Source: Streptoalloteichus hindustanus (lineage in GTDB: Bacteria > Actinomycetota > Actinomycetes > Mycobacteriales > Pseudonocardiaceae). From it: 64,000 bases of DNA. This document shows, in pieces, positions 8,441-17,417 of this stretch. The translations under genes and the position numbers were made by a program. The stretch covers positions 558,001-622,000 of the forward strand of contig NZ_FQVN01000001.1 in NCBI RefSeq assembly GCF_900129375.1, given 5' to 3'. The first letter of the stretch is position 1; each line of letters begins with the position of its first letter. Under the pieces are notes generated by a model. It did not search any database and was not told the DNA's origin. It saw only the letters and a program-made list of their open reading frames with translations.

Positions 8441-9805
8441 ATGAACGCCGACGAGCTGCGGTCGAGGACGCTGCGCAGGGTCACGTGGCGGCTGGTGCCG
8501 TTCCTGTGCCTGCTCTATTTCGTGAACTACCTGGACCGCGTCAACATCGGCTTCGCCGGGCCGAACGGGCTGACCCGCGAGCTGGGGCTGTCGGCGACCG
8601 CGTTCGGCTTCGCCTCCGGCGTGTTCTTCGTCGGCTACCTGCTGCTGGAGGTGCCGAGCAACCTCGCGTTGCACCGGTTCGGGGCCCGCAGGTGGATCGC
8701 GCGGATCATGCTCACCTGGGGTGTGGTCGCGACGGCGATGGCGTTCGTGCCGAACGCGACCGCGCTGCACGTGCTCCGGTTCCTGCTCGGCGTCGCCGAG
8801 GCCGGCTTCTTCCCGGGGATCATCCTGTACCTCACGTACTGGTTCCCCGCGGCGGAGCGGGCCAGGGTGGTGGCGTTGTTCATGGCGGCGGTGCCGGTCT
8901 CCAGCGCCGTCGGCGCGACCGTGTCCAGCCTGCTGATCCGGTACGGGGAGGGCCTGCTGGGGCTCAGCGGGTGGCGGTTCATGTTCCTGGCCGAGGGCGT
9001 GCCGTCGTTGGCGCTGGCCGTGGTGACGTGGTTCTTCCTGACCGACGGGCCGGAGCGCGCCCGGTGGCTCCGGCCGGAGGAGCGGGACTGGCTGACCGCC
9101 CAGCTGGCCGCGGAGCGGGCGGCGACCGAGCGCGCCCACGGCTGGACGCTGCGGCGGGCCCTGACCCATCCGCGGGTCCTGGCGCTCGCCGTGGTCTACG
9201 CCGGCGTCGTCTACGGCCTGTACGCGTTGGGCTTCTTCCTGCCGACGATCGTCGCCGGGTTCGAGCAGCAGTACGGCACGCGCTACGGCGTCGTGGAGAA
9301 GGGGCTGATCACCGCGGTCCCGTACGCGGTCAGCGCGGTGGTGATGGTGTGGTGGGCCCGGCACGGCGACCGGACGGGCGAACGCGTGTGGCACGTGGTC
9401 CTGCCCGCGTTGGTGGGCGGTCTGGCCATCCCCGTCGCGTTGTACCTCGGGAACCCGTTCGCGGCGATGGTCGCGGTGACCGTGTGCGCGGTGGGCGTGC
9501 TGTCCGCGATGCCCACGTTCTGGCAGTTGCCGACCCAGTTCCTCACCGGCGCGGCGGCCGCCGGGGCCATCGGCCTGGTGAACTCGCTCGGGAACGTGAG
9601 CGGGTTCGTGGCGCCCTACGTCACGGGCTCGCTGCGCGACCTGACCGGGAGCCAGCGCCCGGGGCTGTGGGTGGTGGGGGCGGCGATGGTCCTCTCGGCG
9701 GTGTTGGCGCTCGTCCTGCGCGCCGCGCCCCGGGCGCGACCTCGGCCGGAACCACCGGAAGCGACTAGTCACTCAGCGTGCCGATCATCCTACGATCAGT
9801 TCTGA
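8441..9805 (+). CDS. MFS transporter, anion:cation symporter (ACS) type
   Basis: This 454-residue 12-span major facilitator closely matches the ACS pattern of phthalate, tartrate and glucarate transporters. The opening is RLVPFLCLLYFVNYLDRVNIGFA, and a conserved GVAEAGFFPGIILYLTYWFP follows near residues 120-140. The N-terminal cytoplasmic arm is short. It probably imports a small organic anion with protons. It has its own strong promoter and no adjacent catabolic operon, so the substrate cannot be guessed. The next gene has its own ribosome binding site 25 bp downstream and may be co-transcribed. Confidence 0.88.
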   Translation: MNADELRSRTLRRVTWRLVPFLCLLYFVNYLDRVNIGFAGPNGLTRELGLSATAFGFASGVFFVGYLLLEVPSNLALHRFGARRWIARIMLTWGVVATAMAFVPNATALHVLRFLLGVAEAGFFPGIILYLTYWFPAAERARVVALFMAAVPVSSAVGATVSSLLIRYGEGLLGLSGWRFMFLAEGVPSLALAVVTWFFLTDGPERARWLRPEERDWLTAQLAAERAATERAHGWTLRRALTHPRVLALAVVYAGVVYGLYALGFFLPTIVAGFEQQYGTRYGVVEKGLITAVPYAVSAVVMVWWARHGDRTGERVWHVVLPALVGGLAIPVALYLGNPFAAMVAVTVCAVGVLSAMPTFWQLPTQFLTGAAAAGAIGLVNSLGNVSGFVAPYVTGSLRDLTGSQRPGLWVVGAAMVLSAVLALVLRAAPRARPRPEPPEATSHSACRSSYDQF

Positions 9806-9829
9806 TCACGGATTGGGAGGTGCCCTCTG

Positions 9830-10849
9830 GTGACGCTGTCCCCCGCGCCGCTCATGCGGCTCGCGTTGGGTTTCTGGAACTCCAAAACCCTCGCCACGGC
9901 ACACGAGCTGGACCTGTTCACCCGACTGTCCGACGGGGCCGGCACGACGCCCGACGAGCTGGCCGCCGACCTGGAGATCCACCCGCGCCCCGCGGGGATG
10001 CTGCTCGTCGCGTGCGCCTCGCTCGGCCTGCTGGACGTGGTCGACGGCCGGTACCGCAACTCCGCGCTGGCCGAGGAGTTCCTGGTCCGGGGGCGGCCGA
10101 ACTACCTCGGCGGCTGGCTGCGGATGGTGGACACCCGGGTCCGCCCGGGCTGGGACCGGCTGACCGAGGCCGTCCGCACCAACCAGCCGACCACCTGGGA
10201 CACCGAGCGGCAGGACACCATGTTCGACGCCGCCGACCCGCTCATGGCGGAGTTCTGGGAGGGCCTGTACTCGGCGTCCCGGTTCACGGCGCGGGCGCTC
10301 GCCGACGCGGTGGACCTCGGCGGTTTCCGGCGGCTGCTCGACGTGGGCGGCGGCTACGGCGCGTTCGACGTCGAGCTGTGCCTGCGGTACCCGGACCTGC
10401 GCGCGACCGTGTTCGACCTGGACTTCGTGTGCGAGACGACGCGCAAGAAGGCCGCCGAGGCGGGGCTGGCCGACCGCGTCGAGGCCGTCGGCGGCGACTT
10501 CTTCGTCGACGACCTGCCGGGAGGGCACGACCTCCTGCTGCTGTCGATGATCCTGCACGACTGGGACGAGGAGCGGAACCGGGCGATCCTGCGGCGCTGC
10601 CACGACGCGCTGGAGCCGGGCGGGCAGGTGATGGTCTGCGAGCTGCTGGTGGACGAGGACGGCACCGGCCCGGCCAACGCGGCGATGATGAGCCTCAACA
10701 TGCTCGTCGAGACGCACGGCCGGAACTACACCGCCAGCGAGTACGGGGCGTGGCTGCGGGAGGCGGGCTTCGAGGACGTCCGCACCGTGCGGTTCGAGTC
10801 GGTCGGCGCCAACGGGGTCGTGCTCGGCCGCAAGCCGGGTCGACCGTGA
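9830..10849 (+). CDS. SAM-dependent O-methyltransferase (dimerisation + Methyltransf_2)
   Basis: The 339-residue protein has an N-terminal winged-helix dimerisation domain (about 8-90) and a C-terminal AdoMet-binding domain of the plant/antibiotic O-methyltransferase type. The AdoMet loop is LLDVGGGYGAF (about 165-175), and the catalytic region contains MILHDWDEERN with the family histidine-aspartate. Such enzymes methylate hydroxyl groups of small phenolic or polyketide substrates. Start GTG 9830 has GGGAGG 9 bases upstream. No biosynthetic cluster is adjacent, so this looks like a stand-alone tailoring or detoxifying enzyme. Confidence 0.85.
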   Translation: MTLSPAPLMRLALGFWNSKTLATAHELDLFTRLSDGAGTTPDELAADLEIHPRPAGMLLVACASLGLLDVVDGRYRNSALAEEFLVRGRPNYLGGWLRMVDTRVRPGWDRLTEAVRTNQPTTWDTERQDTMFDAADPLMAEFWEGLYSASRFTARALADAVDLGGFRRLLDVGGGYGAFDVELCLRYPDLRATVFDLDFVCETTRKKAAEAGLADRVEAVGGDFFVDDLPGGHDLLLLSMILHDWDEERNRAILRRCHDALEPGGQVMVCELLVDEDGTGPANAAMMSLNMLVETHGRNYTASEYGAWLREAGFEDVRTVRFESVGANGVVLGRKPGRP

Positions 10850-11150
10850 GGTCATGATCTTCGGCTGTCGCCGGGAGCAGTGACCGCCACGGGCGGAGGA
10901 CCCACCGGAGAACGCTCAGGTCGGGTGCGTCAACGCGCGGCTCGCGGGGAAATCGGGCTGGGTGAGGGCGTCGATCCGCCCAAAACGCTGTTACGGCGGA
11001 GGGAGCGCCCCTACCAGCGAGTGTCGCGGAGGGGGCCGACACTTCCGTCCATGCCGGACCCGTCGACGGGCGGCACCGGTGCGGGCACCGGGGTGGGGCC
11101 GGTTCGCTGGCCCGAAGGGGTCAGGGACCGCACCCCTCGGCTGGTCCGGA
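10850..11150. other. Intergenic stretch without a supported gene
   Basis: The frames across this interval have poor codon use and no ribosome binding sites. I see no tRNA-like or riboswitch-like fold by eye. The stretch leads into a run of three hairpins (11151-11276). Confidence 0.45.
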
Positions 11151-11231
11151 GATCTGGCTGGCCGGGTCGGCGGGAGACGCTCGGCCAGCCAGATCGACAA
11201 GGAGCCATGTCGGTTTCGTGGTCCGAAACCG
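11151..11231. repeat. Two consecutive perfect inverted repeats
   Basis: The first has 14-bp perfect arms (GATCTGGCTGGCCG at 11151-11164 against 11182-11195) with a 17-base loop. The second has 8-bp perfect arms (CGGTTTCG at 11211-11218 against 11224-11231) with a 5-base loop. They precede the terminator hairpin of the convergent phoX gene and could be part of a structured 3' region or a small RNA. Confidence 0.55.
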
Positions 11232-11239
11232 GGTGACCG

Positions 11240-11276
11240 GGCCGGGGTGGGCGCCGCGCCGGCGCCCACCCCGGCC
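11240..11276 (-). terminator. Terminator of the phoX gene
   Basis: A perfect 16-bp GC stem (11240-11255 against 11261-11276) with a 5-base loop lies 6 bp past the phoX stop codon. It may work in both directions. Confidence 0.75.
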
Positions 11277-11282
11277 GCGCGC

Positions 11283-13379
11283 TCAGTTGCCGATGGTGCC
11301 GCGGTTCTTCTTCCACACCGCGACGACCGCCGGCCGCGGCTGGCTCGTGCCGCCGTCCGGCCAGTGCGAGATCGGGTTGTCGGCGCTCGCGCCGTCGACC
11401 TCGCCGGGGTGCTGGACGGACACCAGCACGAACTGGTCGGTGATCACCGGGCCGCAGGTCTCCGCGCCCCTGGGCACGGTGAGGAACTGCTTGACGTGGC
11501 CGCGCTCCCCGCCCTCCAACGGCACGGCGAACAGGCCGTCGTTGCTGCCCAGCGCGTTGCCGTCGGTGGAGATCCAGAGGTTGCCGTAGTCGTCGAAGGC
11601 CACGTTGTCCGGGCAGGAGATCGGGCTGACCTGGCTCTTGTCGTAACCGCCGAAGTAGGTGTCCGGCGACTGCGGGTCGCCGCAGACCAGCAGCAGCTTC
11701 CAGCAGAACCGGGTGCCGGTGTTGTCGCCCCGGTCCTCCTCGATCTCCAGGACGTGGCCGTGCTTGTTGTTGTTGCGCGGGTTGGGCTCGTCCGGGCCGG
11801 CCTGGCCGGCGGCGCCCCGGCGGGTGTTGTTGGTCAGCGCGGCGTAGATCCGGCGGGTCCGCAGGTTCGGCTCGACGTCCTCCGGCCGGTCCATCTTGGT
11901 GGCGCCGACCTTGTCCGCCGCGAACCGGGTGAAGACGTAGACCTCCTCGGCGGTCATCCCCGGCACGAAGCTCTTGTCGTTGTGCGCCAACGGGATCCAC
12001 TCGCCGCGGCCGTCGAACTCGCCGTCCGACGGCAGCTTGCCCGAGCCGTCGATCTCGCCGGCCGGGCTGTCGCCGGTGAACCGGGCGACGTAGAGCGTGC
12101 CCGAGTCGAGCAGGCGCTTGTTGTGCTCACGGGCGTGCTTGCTCTGCCCCGGCTTGTACTTCTCGTCGGAGACGAACTTGTACATGTACTCGAAGCGCTC
12201 GTCGTCGCCCATGTACGCCACCACGCGGTTGTCCCGCGCGATGATGACGTTGGCGCCCTCGTGCTTGAACCGGCCGAGCGCGGTGTGCTTCACCGGCGTG
12301 GACTGCGGGTCGAGCGGGTCGATCTCGACGACCCAGCCGAACCGGTTGGCCTCGTTGGGCTCCTGCGCGAGGTCCCACCGCTTGTCGAAGCGCTCCCACT
12401 TGCGGGTCGAGGCGCCCTTGGGGAAGCCGTAGCGGTCGAGCCGGGCGCGGGCGGTGGGGTCGGTGACCTTGTCGACGTTGGCGAAGTACTGGTTGACGTT
12501 CTCCTCGCCGGACAGGATCGTCCCCCACGGCGTCACGCCGCCCGCGCAGTTGTTCTGGGTGCCGAGGATCCGCTTCCCGGTGGGGTCGGCCGAGGTCTTC
12601 AGGTACTGGGAGCCGGCGGCCGGGCCGCGCACCTCGAACGGAGTGAGCAGGGTGATGCGGCGGTTGTACCGCCCGTCGACCTTGGCCTCCAGCCGCCCGG
12701 TGCGCCAGTCGCGCTCGACCAGCACCACCGACTGGCCGTGCGCGGCCCAGGCGATCCGCGTCTGCTCCTCGGTGGGGTTGTTCTTGTCCCAGCCCCGGAA
12801 CATGAACTCCTCGCTGGTGTACTCGTGGTTGCTCACCATGAGCCAGCGGTTCCAGGAGCCGGGCACCGGGACCAGGCCGCAGAAGTCGTTGTTGAACCCG
12901 AACTGCTGGGCCTGCGCCTCGGCGGTCTGGTTGTCGAAGTCGAACCGGGGCGCGCCGGGCACCACCGGGTCGCCCCAGCGGATGACGACGCCCTGCGTGT
13001 AGCCGGTCGGCACGACCAGATCGTCCCGGTGGTTGGGCGCGACCGGCTCGAAGTTCACGCCGGGCACCCGGCCCCACCACCGCGCGCGGTCGGCGCCCGG
13101 CGCGGCGGCCCCGCCCTGGCCGGGGTCGGCCGCGGCGAGCCCGGTGCCGACGGTGGCCGCGGCCGCGCCCACGGCCGCCACGACCGCGCCCGCCCGCAGC
13201 ATGCCCCTGCGGGACAGCACGCCGTCGAGGACGTCGCCGAAGTACTGGTTGTCGGAGGTGTTCGGGGCGTCGTGGGCACAGGCGTTGCCGCAGCGGTACT
13301 CACAGGTGACCGCGGCACGGCCGAGCGGGTGGTTGGGCAGCAACGGCAGCAGGCGCCGCCCCTCGCGACGTGCGGACAC
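11283..13379 (-). CDS. phoX: PhoX-family alkaline phosphatase (DUF839), Tat-exported
   Basis: This is a secreted calcium/iron-dependent phosphatase that releases phosphate from organic esters outside the cell. The N-terminus has the actinobacterial PhoX leader (LLPLLPNHPLGRAAVTCEYR, then GNACAHDAPN), then a twin-arginine signal SRRGMLRAGAVVAAVGAA. The mature part contains the family blocks GCGGGVTPWGT-like NNCAGGVTPWGTILSGEEN and the C-terminal CPDNVAFDDYGNLWI and TCGPVITDQF. GTG 13379 is preceded by GGAGG at a 5-base spacing; a TTG at 13391 overlaps that site and is rejected. The length of 698 residues is normal. Regulation by PhoP is expected from the family, but no clear PHO box was found. 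Confidence 0.93.
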   Translation of the reverse strand: MSARREGRRLLPLLPNHPLGRAAVTCEYRCGNACAHDAPNTSDNQYFGDVLDGVLSRRGMLRAGAVVAAVGAAAATVGTGLAAADPGQGGAAAPGADRARWWGRVPGVNFEPVAPNHRDDLVVPTGYTQGVVIRWGDPVVPGAPRFDFDNQTAEAQAQQFGFNNDFCGLVPVPGSWNRWLMVSNHEYTSEEFMFRGWDKNNPTEEQTRIAWAAHGQSVVLVERDWRTGRLEAKVDGRYNRRITLLTPFEVRGPAAGSQYLKTSADPTGKRILGTQNNCAGGVTPWGTILSGEENVNQYFANVDKVTDPTARARLDRYGFPKGASTRKWERFDKRWDLAQEPNEANRFGWVVEIDPLDPQSTPVKHTALGRFKHEGANVIIARDNRVVAYMGDDERFEYMYKFVSDEKYKPGQSKHAREHNKRLLDSGTLYVARFTGDSPAGEIDGSGKLPSDGEFDGRGEWIPLAHNDKSFVPGMTAEEVYVFTRFAADKVGATKMDRPEDVEPNLRTRRIYAALTNNTRRGAAGQAGPDEPNPRNNNKHGHVLEIEEDRGDNTGTRFCWKLLLVCGDPQSPDTYFGGYDKSQVSPISCPDNVAFDDYGNLWISTDGNALGSNDGLFAVPLEGGERGHVKQFLTVPRGAETCGPVITDQFVLVSVQHPGEVDGASADNPISHWPDGGTSQPRPAVVAVWKKNRGTIGN

Positions 13380-13536
13380 GCAGACCTCCAAGGCGTCAGT
13401 CCGGGAACGCAGCGACCGTAGGGCCGGGAAACGAGCCGTGGTAGATCTCCGAGTGAACGGGCGGTGAACACGACACCCAGAGTGATCACGGTCCGGTGAA
13501 CACTCGCCTGATCGTGCACGAAAGGACAGATATCAA

Positions 13537-14304
13537 CTACTGCCCGTCACCGGCTCCGCTGGTCCTCGGTCCGACGAGCCGGCGCACCTCGGCCGCCCAG
13601 TCGACGCTGTCCGCCGCCGTGTGCGGCGTCGACACCCGCGCGACCTCGGGCCGGCCGGTGATCTCCACCCGGACGTCCACGCCCCGCTCGTCGGTCACGA
13701 AGGTGACCCGCAGCCCGCGGGCGTCGCGGTAGTGCGCGGAGGGGCCGAACTCGACCTCCTGCCGGAAGGGCAGTCGCTGCCGGGCGTCGGGGACCTGGCC
13801 GTCGACGCAGATCGCTGCCCGCAGCGGGAACCCGAGGCGTTCGACCGCGCACAACAGCCGCTGCTGGACGGGCAACGCGCGCAGTGCGACGGGGACCGCG
13901 CCCGTGGCGCCCCCGCCGCCGGCGGTCTCGAAGCGGGCGCGGAGCCCGAGCCGGGTGCCGGGCAGGTGCCGGCCGCCGAGCACGGAGATCGGGGCCTCGA
14001 ACGGCACGCCCGCGGTGAACGGGAGATCCACCACCTGCCCGGGCGCCAGCGACAGGTGGTCCCTGACCAGTGTGCGGTGGAACGGGAGGAACTCCGCTCC
14101 GTCCGCGCCCGCGCCCGGCCGGCCGCCGCGGACCCCGGCGACGAACTCGACCAGGACCCCGGTGAGGTCCCGCCGCTCCCGGCCGCCCTGCAGCCGCAGG
14201 AAGCCGCCGACCGACCCGCCAGGGTGCGTGCTGTCCTGGTGGGTCACCAACTCCACGCTCACGCCGCCGATCCCCACGGCGGCGGGTAACTTCTCGAAGA
14301 CCAC
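13537..14304 (-). CDS. Spo0M-family sporulation-control protein
   Basis: The protein has two arrestin-like beta-sandwich domains. Members in Bacillus and Streptomyces modulate the onset of sporulation by an unknown mechanism. The N-terminus VFEKLPAAVGIGGVSVELVT followed by GGSVGGFLRLQGG matches the family closely. GTG 14304 has GAGGGG 6 bases upstream; upstream in-frame codons to 14355 are not conserved. The 255-residue length is typical. Its presence supports a differentiating actinomycete. Confidence 0.85.
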   Translation of the reverse strand: MVFEKLPAAVGIGGVSVELVTHQDSTHPGGSVGGFLRLQGGRERRDLTGVLVEFVAGVRGGRPGAGADGAEFLPFHRTLVRDHLSLAPGQVVDLPFTAGVPFEAPISVLGGRHLPGTRLGLRARFETAGGGGATGAVPVALRALPVQQRLLCAVERLGFPLRAAICVDGQVPDARQRLPFRQEVEFGPSAHYRDARGLRVTFVTDERGVDVRVEITGRPEVARVSTPHTAADSVDWAAEVRRLVGPRTSGAGDGQ

Positions 14305-14400
14305 GACAAGCCCCTCTGGTGCGTCAGGTCGACATCCCGCCCGATTCGTGATCAAGGGCAGGATGCCGACACAACGCCCGCGGGCGGGGTCAGAGTTCCT

Positions 14401-15654
14401 TCACAGCTCCTCGCCCACCAGCGCCGCCTCCGCGGGCAGCGCCCGGGGGTCGGGCCGGCGGGCGGTGCCCGCGGCCAGGACCGCGGCCGCCGCCACGCAC
14501 AGCACCGCGCCCACCAGGAACGGGGCGTGCGCCCAGCCGAGCCACTCGGCGACGTGGCCGACCAGGGTGGCCGCCACCGCGCCGCCCAACCAGCGGCAGA
14601 AGTTGTAGCCGGCGCTGGCCACCGGGCGCGGCGCCGGGCTGATGCTCATCGCGGTCCCGGTGAACAGGGTGTTGAGCAGGCCGGACGCCAGGCCGGACAC
14701 GATCACCGCGACCACCAGCACCGGCCGGCTGTCGACCGCCATCACGGCCAGCAGCGCGGCGTAGCCGAGCACCGCCAGCACGGTGGCGTGCCGCTCGCCG
14801 AACCGGGCGGCCATCCGCGGGGCGAACAGGACGCCGGCCACGGCGACGCACAGGCCCCAGCCGAAGAAGACCAGGCCGACCTCGACCGCGCCCATCCGCA
14901 GCACGAACGGCGACCACGCGAGCACGACGAAGAACGCCGCCGTGTACAGGGCGGAGCCGACCGCCGTCCAGCGCAGGCCGCGGTGTCCCAGCGCCCGCAA
15001 CGGGTCGAGCACGCTCACACCACGCCGCTGCCCGGCCCCGCCGGACCGCTGCGCGGCCCCGCCTCCCTGGCGGTCCCTGGGCAGGAAGCCCGCGGCGAGG
15101 ACCAGGGCGATCCCCATCAACACGGCGGTGCCGGCGAACGGGCCCCGCCACGAGATCGAGCCCAGCAGGGCGCCGAGCAGCGGCCCGATGGACATGCCGA
15201 GCCCGAGCGCCGCCTCGTAGAGCAGGATCGCGCCCTGCTGTCCGCCGGTGGCGGCGCCGACGATGACCGACAGCGCGGTGGCGATGAAGAACGCGTTGCC
15301 CAGACCCCACACCGCGCGCAGGCCGACCAGCGCGCCGATGGAGTTCGCCATCGCGCAGGCCGCGGTGGCCAGCACGATCAGCACGAGGCCGCCGACCAGC
15401 GTGCGCTTGGCGCCGAAGCGGGCGGTGCTGGCCCCGGTGAGCAGCATCGCCACCACCTGCACGCCCAGGTACGACGAGAAGAGCAGCGTGACCTGCGAGG
15501 GGCCAGCGTGCAGCGCCTCCGCGATCGACAGGAGGATCGGGTCGACCAGGCCGATCCCGGCGAACGCGATCACCGCGGCGAACGCGGTGATCCACACCGT
15601 TCTGGGCTGGCCCTTCACGGTGTCCAGGAGCCTGACGTGGTGTCCAGCGCTCAT
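14401..15654 (-). CDS. MFS multidrug-type transporter
   Basis: This 417-residue 12-span transporter has a DHA1-like pattern: the ADPI-like opening VDPILLSIAEAL, motif A region ARFGAKRTLVGGL, and a long central loop rich in Gly-Gln-Arg. Its ATG overlaps the stop of the MarR gene by 4 bases (ATGA), so the two are translationally coupled. MarR-MFS pairs of this type usually mean drug- or metabolite-induced efflux. The transported compound is unknown. Confidence 0.88.
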   Translation of the reverse strand: MSAGHHVRLLDTVKGQPRTVWITAFAAVIAFAGIGLVDPILLSIAEALHAGPSQVTLLFSSYLGVQVVAMLLTGASTARFGAKRTLVGGLVLIVLATAACAMANSIGALVGLRAVWGLGNAFFIATALSVIVGAATGGQQGAILLYEAALGLGMSIGPLLGALLGSISWRGPFAGTAVLMGIALVLAAGFLPRDRQGGGAAQRSGGAGQRRGVSVLDPLRALGHRGLRWTAVGSALYTAAFFVVLAWSPFVLRMGAVEVGLVFFGWGLCVAVAGVLFAPRMAARFGERHATVLAVLGYAALLAVMAVDSRPVLVVAVIVSGLASGLLNTLFTGTAMSISPAPRPVASAGYNFCRWLGGAVAATLVGHVAEWLGWAHAPFLVGAVLCVAAAAVLAAGTARRPDPRALPAEAALVGEEL

Positions 15655-16124
15655 CGGTGGTCCGTTCCCTCCTCGTCGGTTCCGGTGGTGTCACCGGGGT
15701 TCAGCAGGCGTTCGAAGGCCGGCAGCGCGGCGGCGATCGCGGTCCGGTCGGCCGCGTCGAGCCGGGCCAGCCGCTCGCGGAGGAACTCCTCGCGGGCACG
15801 CACCAGCTCGTCGATCAGCCGCCGCCCCTCGTCGGTGGCGGCGGCGATCACCGCCCGCCCGTCGGAGGGGTCGGGGGCGCGCCGGACCAGGCCGAGGCGC
15901 TCCAGGCGCGCGACCACGTCGGTCATCGAGGGCGTCCGCACGCCCTCCCGCTCGGCGAGGGCGCTCATCCGCCGCGGGCCGTCCAGCGCCAACGCGGCCA
16001 GCACCGACCCCTGGGTCAGGGTGAGCTGGTACTGCGGGGTCTCCCTGCGCACCACGTAGTAGAGGTGGAAGACCAGCGGACGCAGTCGGTGCGCGAGCTC
16101 GGCGATCCCGTCGTCTCCAGTCAC
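15651..16124 (-). CDS. MarR-family transcriptional regulator
   Basis: This 157-residue winged-helix regulator has the recognition region MSALAEREGVRTPSMTDVVA and a wing DPSDGRAVIAAATDEG (the MarR D-x-R-x-G signature). It probably represses its own operon with the coupled MFS transporter and is released by a ligand. GTG 16124 lies 6 bases after TAGACT on this strand with no ribosome binding site, so the mRNA is probably leaderless. A perfect palindrome sits just upstream of that -10 box. Confidence 0.92.
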   Translation of the reverse strand: MTGDDGIAELAHRLRPLVFHLYYVVRRETPQYQLTLTQGSVLAALALDGPRRMSALAEREGVRTPSMTDVVARLERLGLVRRAPDPSDGRAVIAAATDEGRRLIDELVRAREEFLRERLARLDAADRTAIAAALPAFERLLNPGDTTGTDEEGTDHR

Positions 16125-16130
16125 TTAGCC

Positions 16131-16164
16131 AGTCTAACAAAATTTACTTAGACTACCTAAGTAA
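16131..16164 (-). promoter_or_regulatory. Leaderless promoter and MarR operator
   Basis: On the minus strand the -10 box TAGACT occupies 16136-16131. Upstream lies an AT-rich inverted repeat with perfect 8-bp arms, TTACTTAG (16144-16151) and CTAAGTAA (16157-16164), and a 5-base spacer. Its centre is about 30 bp from the presumed transcription start, so it covers the -35 region. Autorepression by the MarR protein is inferred. Confidence 0.65.
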
Positions 16165-16206
16165 CAGCCGCCACGCCCCCTCCCGACCACCCGCCGGAAC
16201 GCGAAA

Positions 16207-16244
16207 GAGGCGTGCCCGGGACCTGGTGGTCCCGGGCACGCCTC
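16207..16244 (-). terminator. Terminator of ino1
   Basis: A perfect 17-bp stem (16207-16223 against 16228-16244) with loop TGGT lies 25 bp past the ino1 stop. Confidence 0.8.
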
Positions 16245-16268
16245 GGGGTCGAACGGGTGGGGCGGAGG

Positions 16269-17360
16269 TCAGCGGTCGAGCTCACCGCTGATGAACCGCT
16301 CCACCTTCTCGCGGGCCTCCGCGTCGCTGTACTGCTCCGGCGGCGACTTCATGAAGTAGGAGGACGCCGACAGGATCGGGCCGCCGATCCCGCGGTCCTT
16401 GGCGATCTTCGCCGCGCGGATGGCGTCGATGATGATGCCGGCCGAGTTCGGCGAGTCCCAGACCTCCAGCTTGTACTCCAGGTTCAGCGGCACGTCGCCG
16501 AACGCCCGGCCCTCCAGCCGCACGTACGCCCACTTCCGGTCGTCCAGCCACTCGACGTAGTCGGACGGGCCGATGTGCACGTTGCGCCGACCGAGGTCGC
16601 GGTCCACCTGGGAGGTGACGGCCTGGGTCTTGGAGATCTTCTTGGACTCCAGCCGGTCGCGCTCCAGCATGTTCTTGAAGTCCATGTTGCCGCCGACGTT
16701 GAGCTGCATGGTGCGCTCCAGCTCGACGCCCCGGTCCTCGAACAGCTTGGCCATCACCCGGTGCGTGATGGTCGCGCCCACCTGCGACTTGATGTCGTCG
16801 CCCACGATCGGCACCCCGGCGGCGCGGAACTTCTCCGCCCACTCCGGGTCCGAGGCGATGAACACCGGCAGCGCGTTGACGAAGGCCACACCCGCGTCGA
16901 TCGCGCACTGCGCGTAGAAGCGGTCCGCGTCCTCCGAGCCCACCGGCAGGTAGGACACCAGGACGTCGACCTGGGCCTCCCGCAGCGCGGCGACCACGTC
17001 GACCGGAGCCTCGTCGGACTCCTCGATGGTCTCCCGGTAGTACCGGCCGAGGCCGTCCAGGGTGTGGCCCCGCTGCACGGGCACCCCGAGCGGCGGCACG
17101 TCGCAGATCCTGATCGTGTTGTTCTCGCTGGCCACGATCGCCTCGGACAGGTCGCGCCCGACCTTCTTCGCGTCCACGTCGAACGCGGCGACGAACTCCA
17201 CGTCCCGCACGTGGTAGTCACCGAACCGCACGTGCATCAGGCCCGGCACGCGCGTCTCGGGGTCGGCGTCGCGGTAGTAATGGACGCCCTGCACCAGCGA
17301 CGCCGCGCAGTTGCCCACGCCGACGATGGCCACCCGAACACTGCGGCGGTCTCCGCCCAT
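16269..17360 (-). CDS. ino1: Inositol-3-phosphate synthase
   Basis: This NAD-dependent enzyme converts glucose 6-phosphate to 1D-myo-inositol 3-phosphate. That product feeds mycothiol, phosphatidylinositol and its mannosides. The N-terminal Rossmann motif [13 protein letters not shown] is followed by the family blocks [41 protein letters not shown] and [13 protein letters not shown] 17360 is chosen because GAGGAGG precedes it; the frame is open to a TTG at 17387. The 363-residue length is normal. It lies 57 bp after the PadR-family gene on the same strand, the arrangement seen in mycobacteria, so PadR control of ino1 is likely. Confidence 0.95.
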   Translation of the reverse strand: MGGDRRSVRVAIVGVGNCAASLVQGVHYYRDADPETRVPGLMHVRFGDYHVRDVEFVAAFDVDAKKVGRDLSEAIVASENNTIRICDVPPLGVPVQRGHTLDGLGRYYRETIEESDEAPVDVVAALREAQVDVLVSYLPVGSEDADRFYAQCAIDAGVAFVNALPVFIASDPEWAEKFRAAGVPIVGDDIKSQVGATITHRVMAKLFEDRGVELERTMQLNVGGNMDFKNMLERDRLESKKISKTQAVTSQVDRDLGRRNVHIGPSDYVEWLDDRKWAYVRLEGRAFGDVPLNLEYKLEVWDSPNSAGIIIDAIRAAKIAKDRGIGGPILSASSYFMKSPPEQYSDAEAREKVERFISGELDR

Positions 17361-17417
17361 GGCCGGGTCCTCCTCACTCAGTTCCAACGTGTCGGTCCAT
17401 GCGTTCCCGGTCCGCGC

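Noticed and set aside
11207-11236. Nine-residue ORF after AAGGAG in the phoX 3' region
   Set aside because: The Shine-Dalgarno-like sequence is only 2 bases from the ATG, too close to work, and the frame mostly lies in a hairpin.
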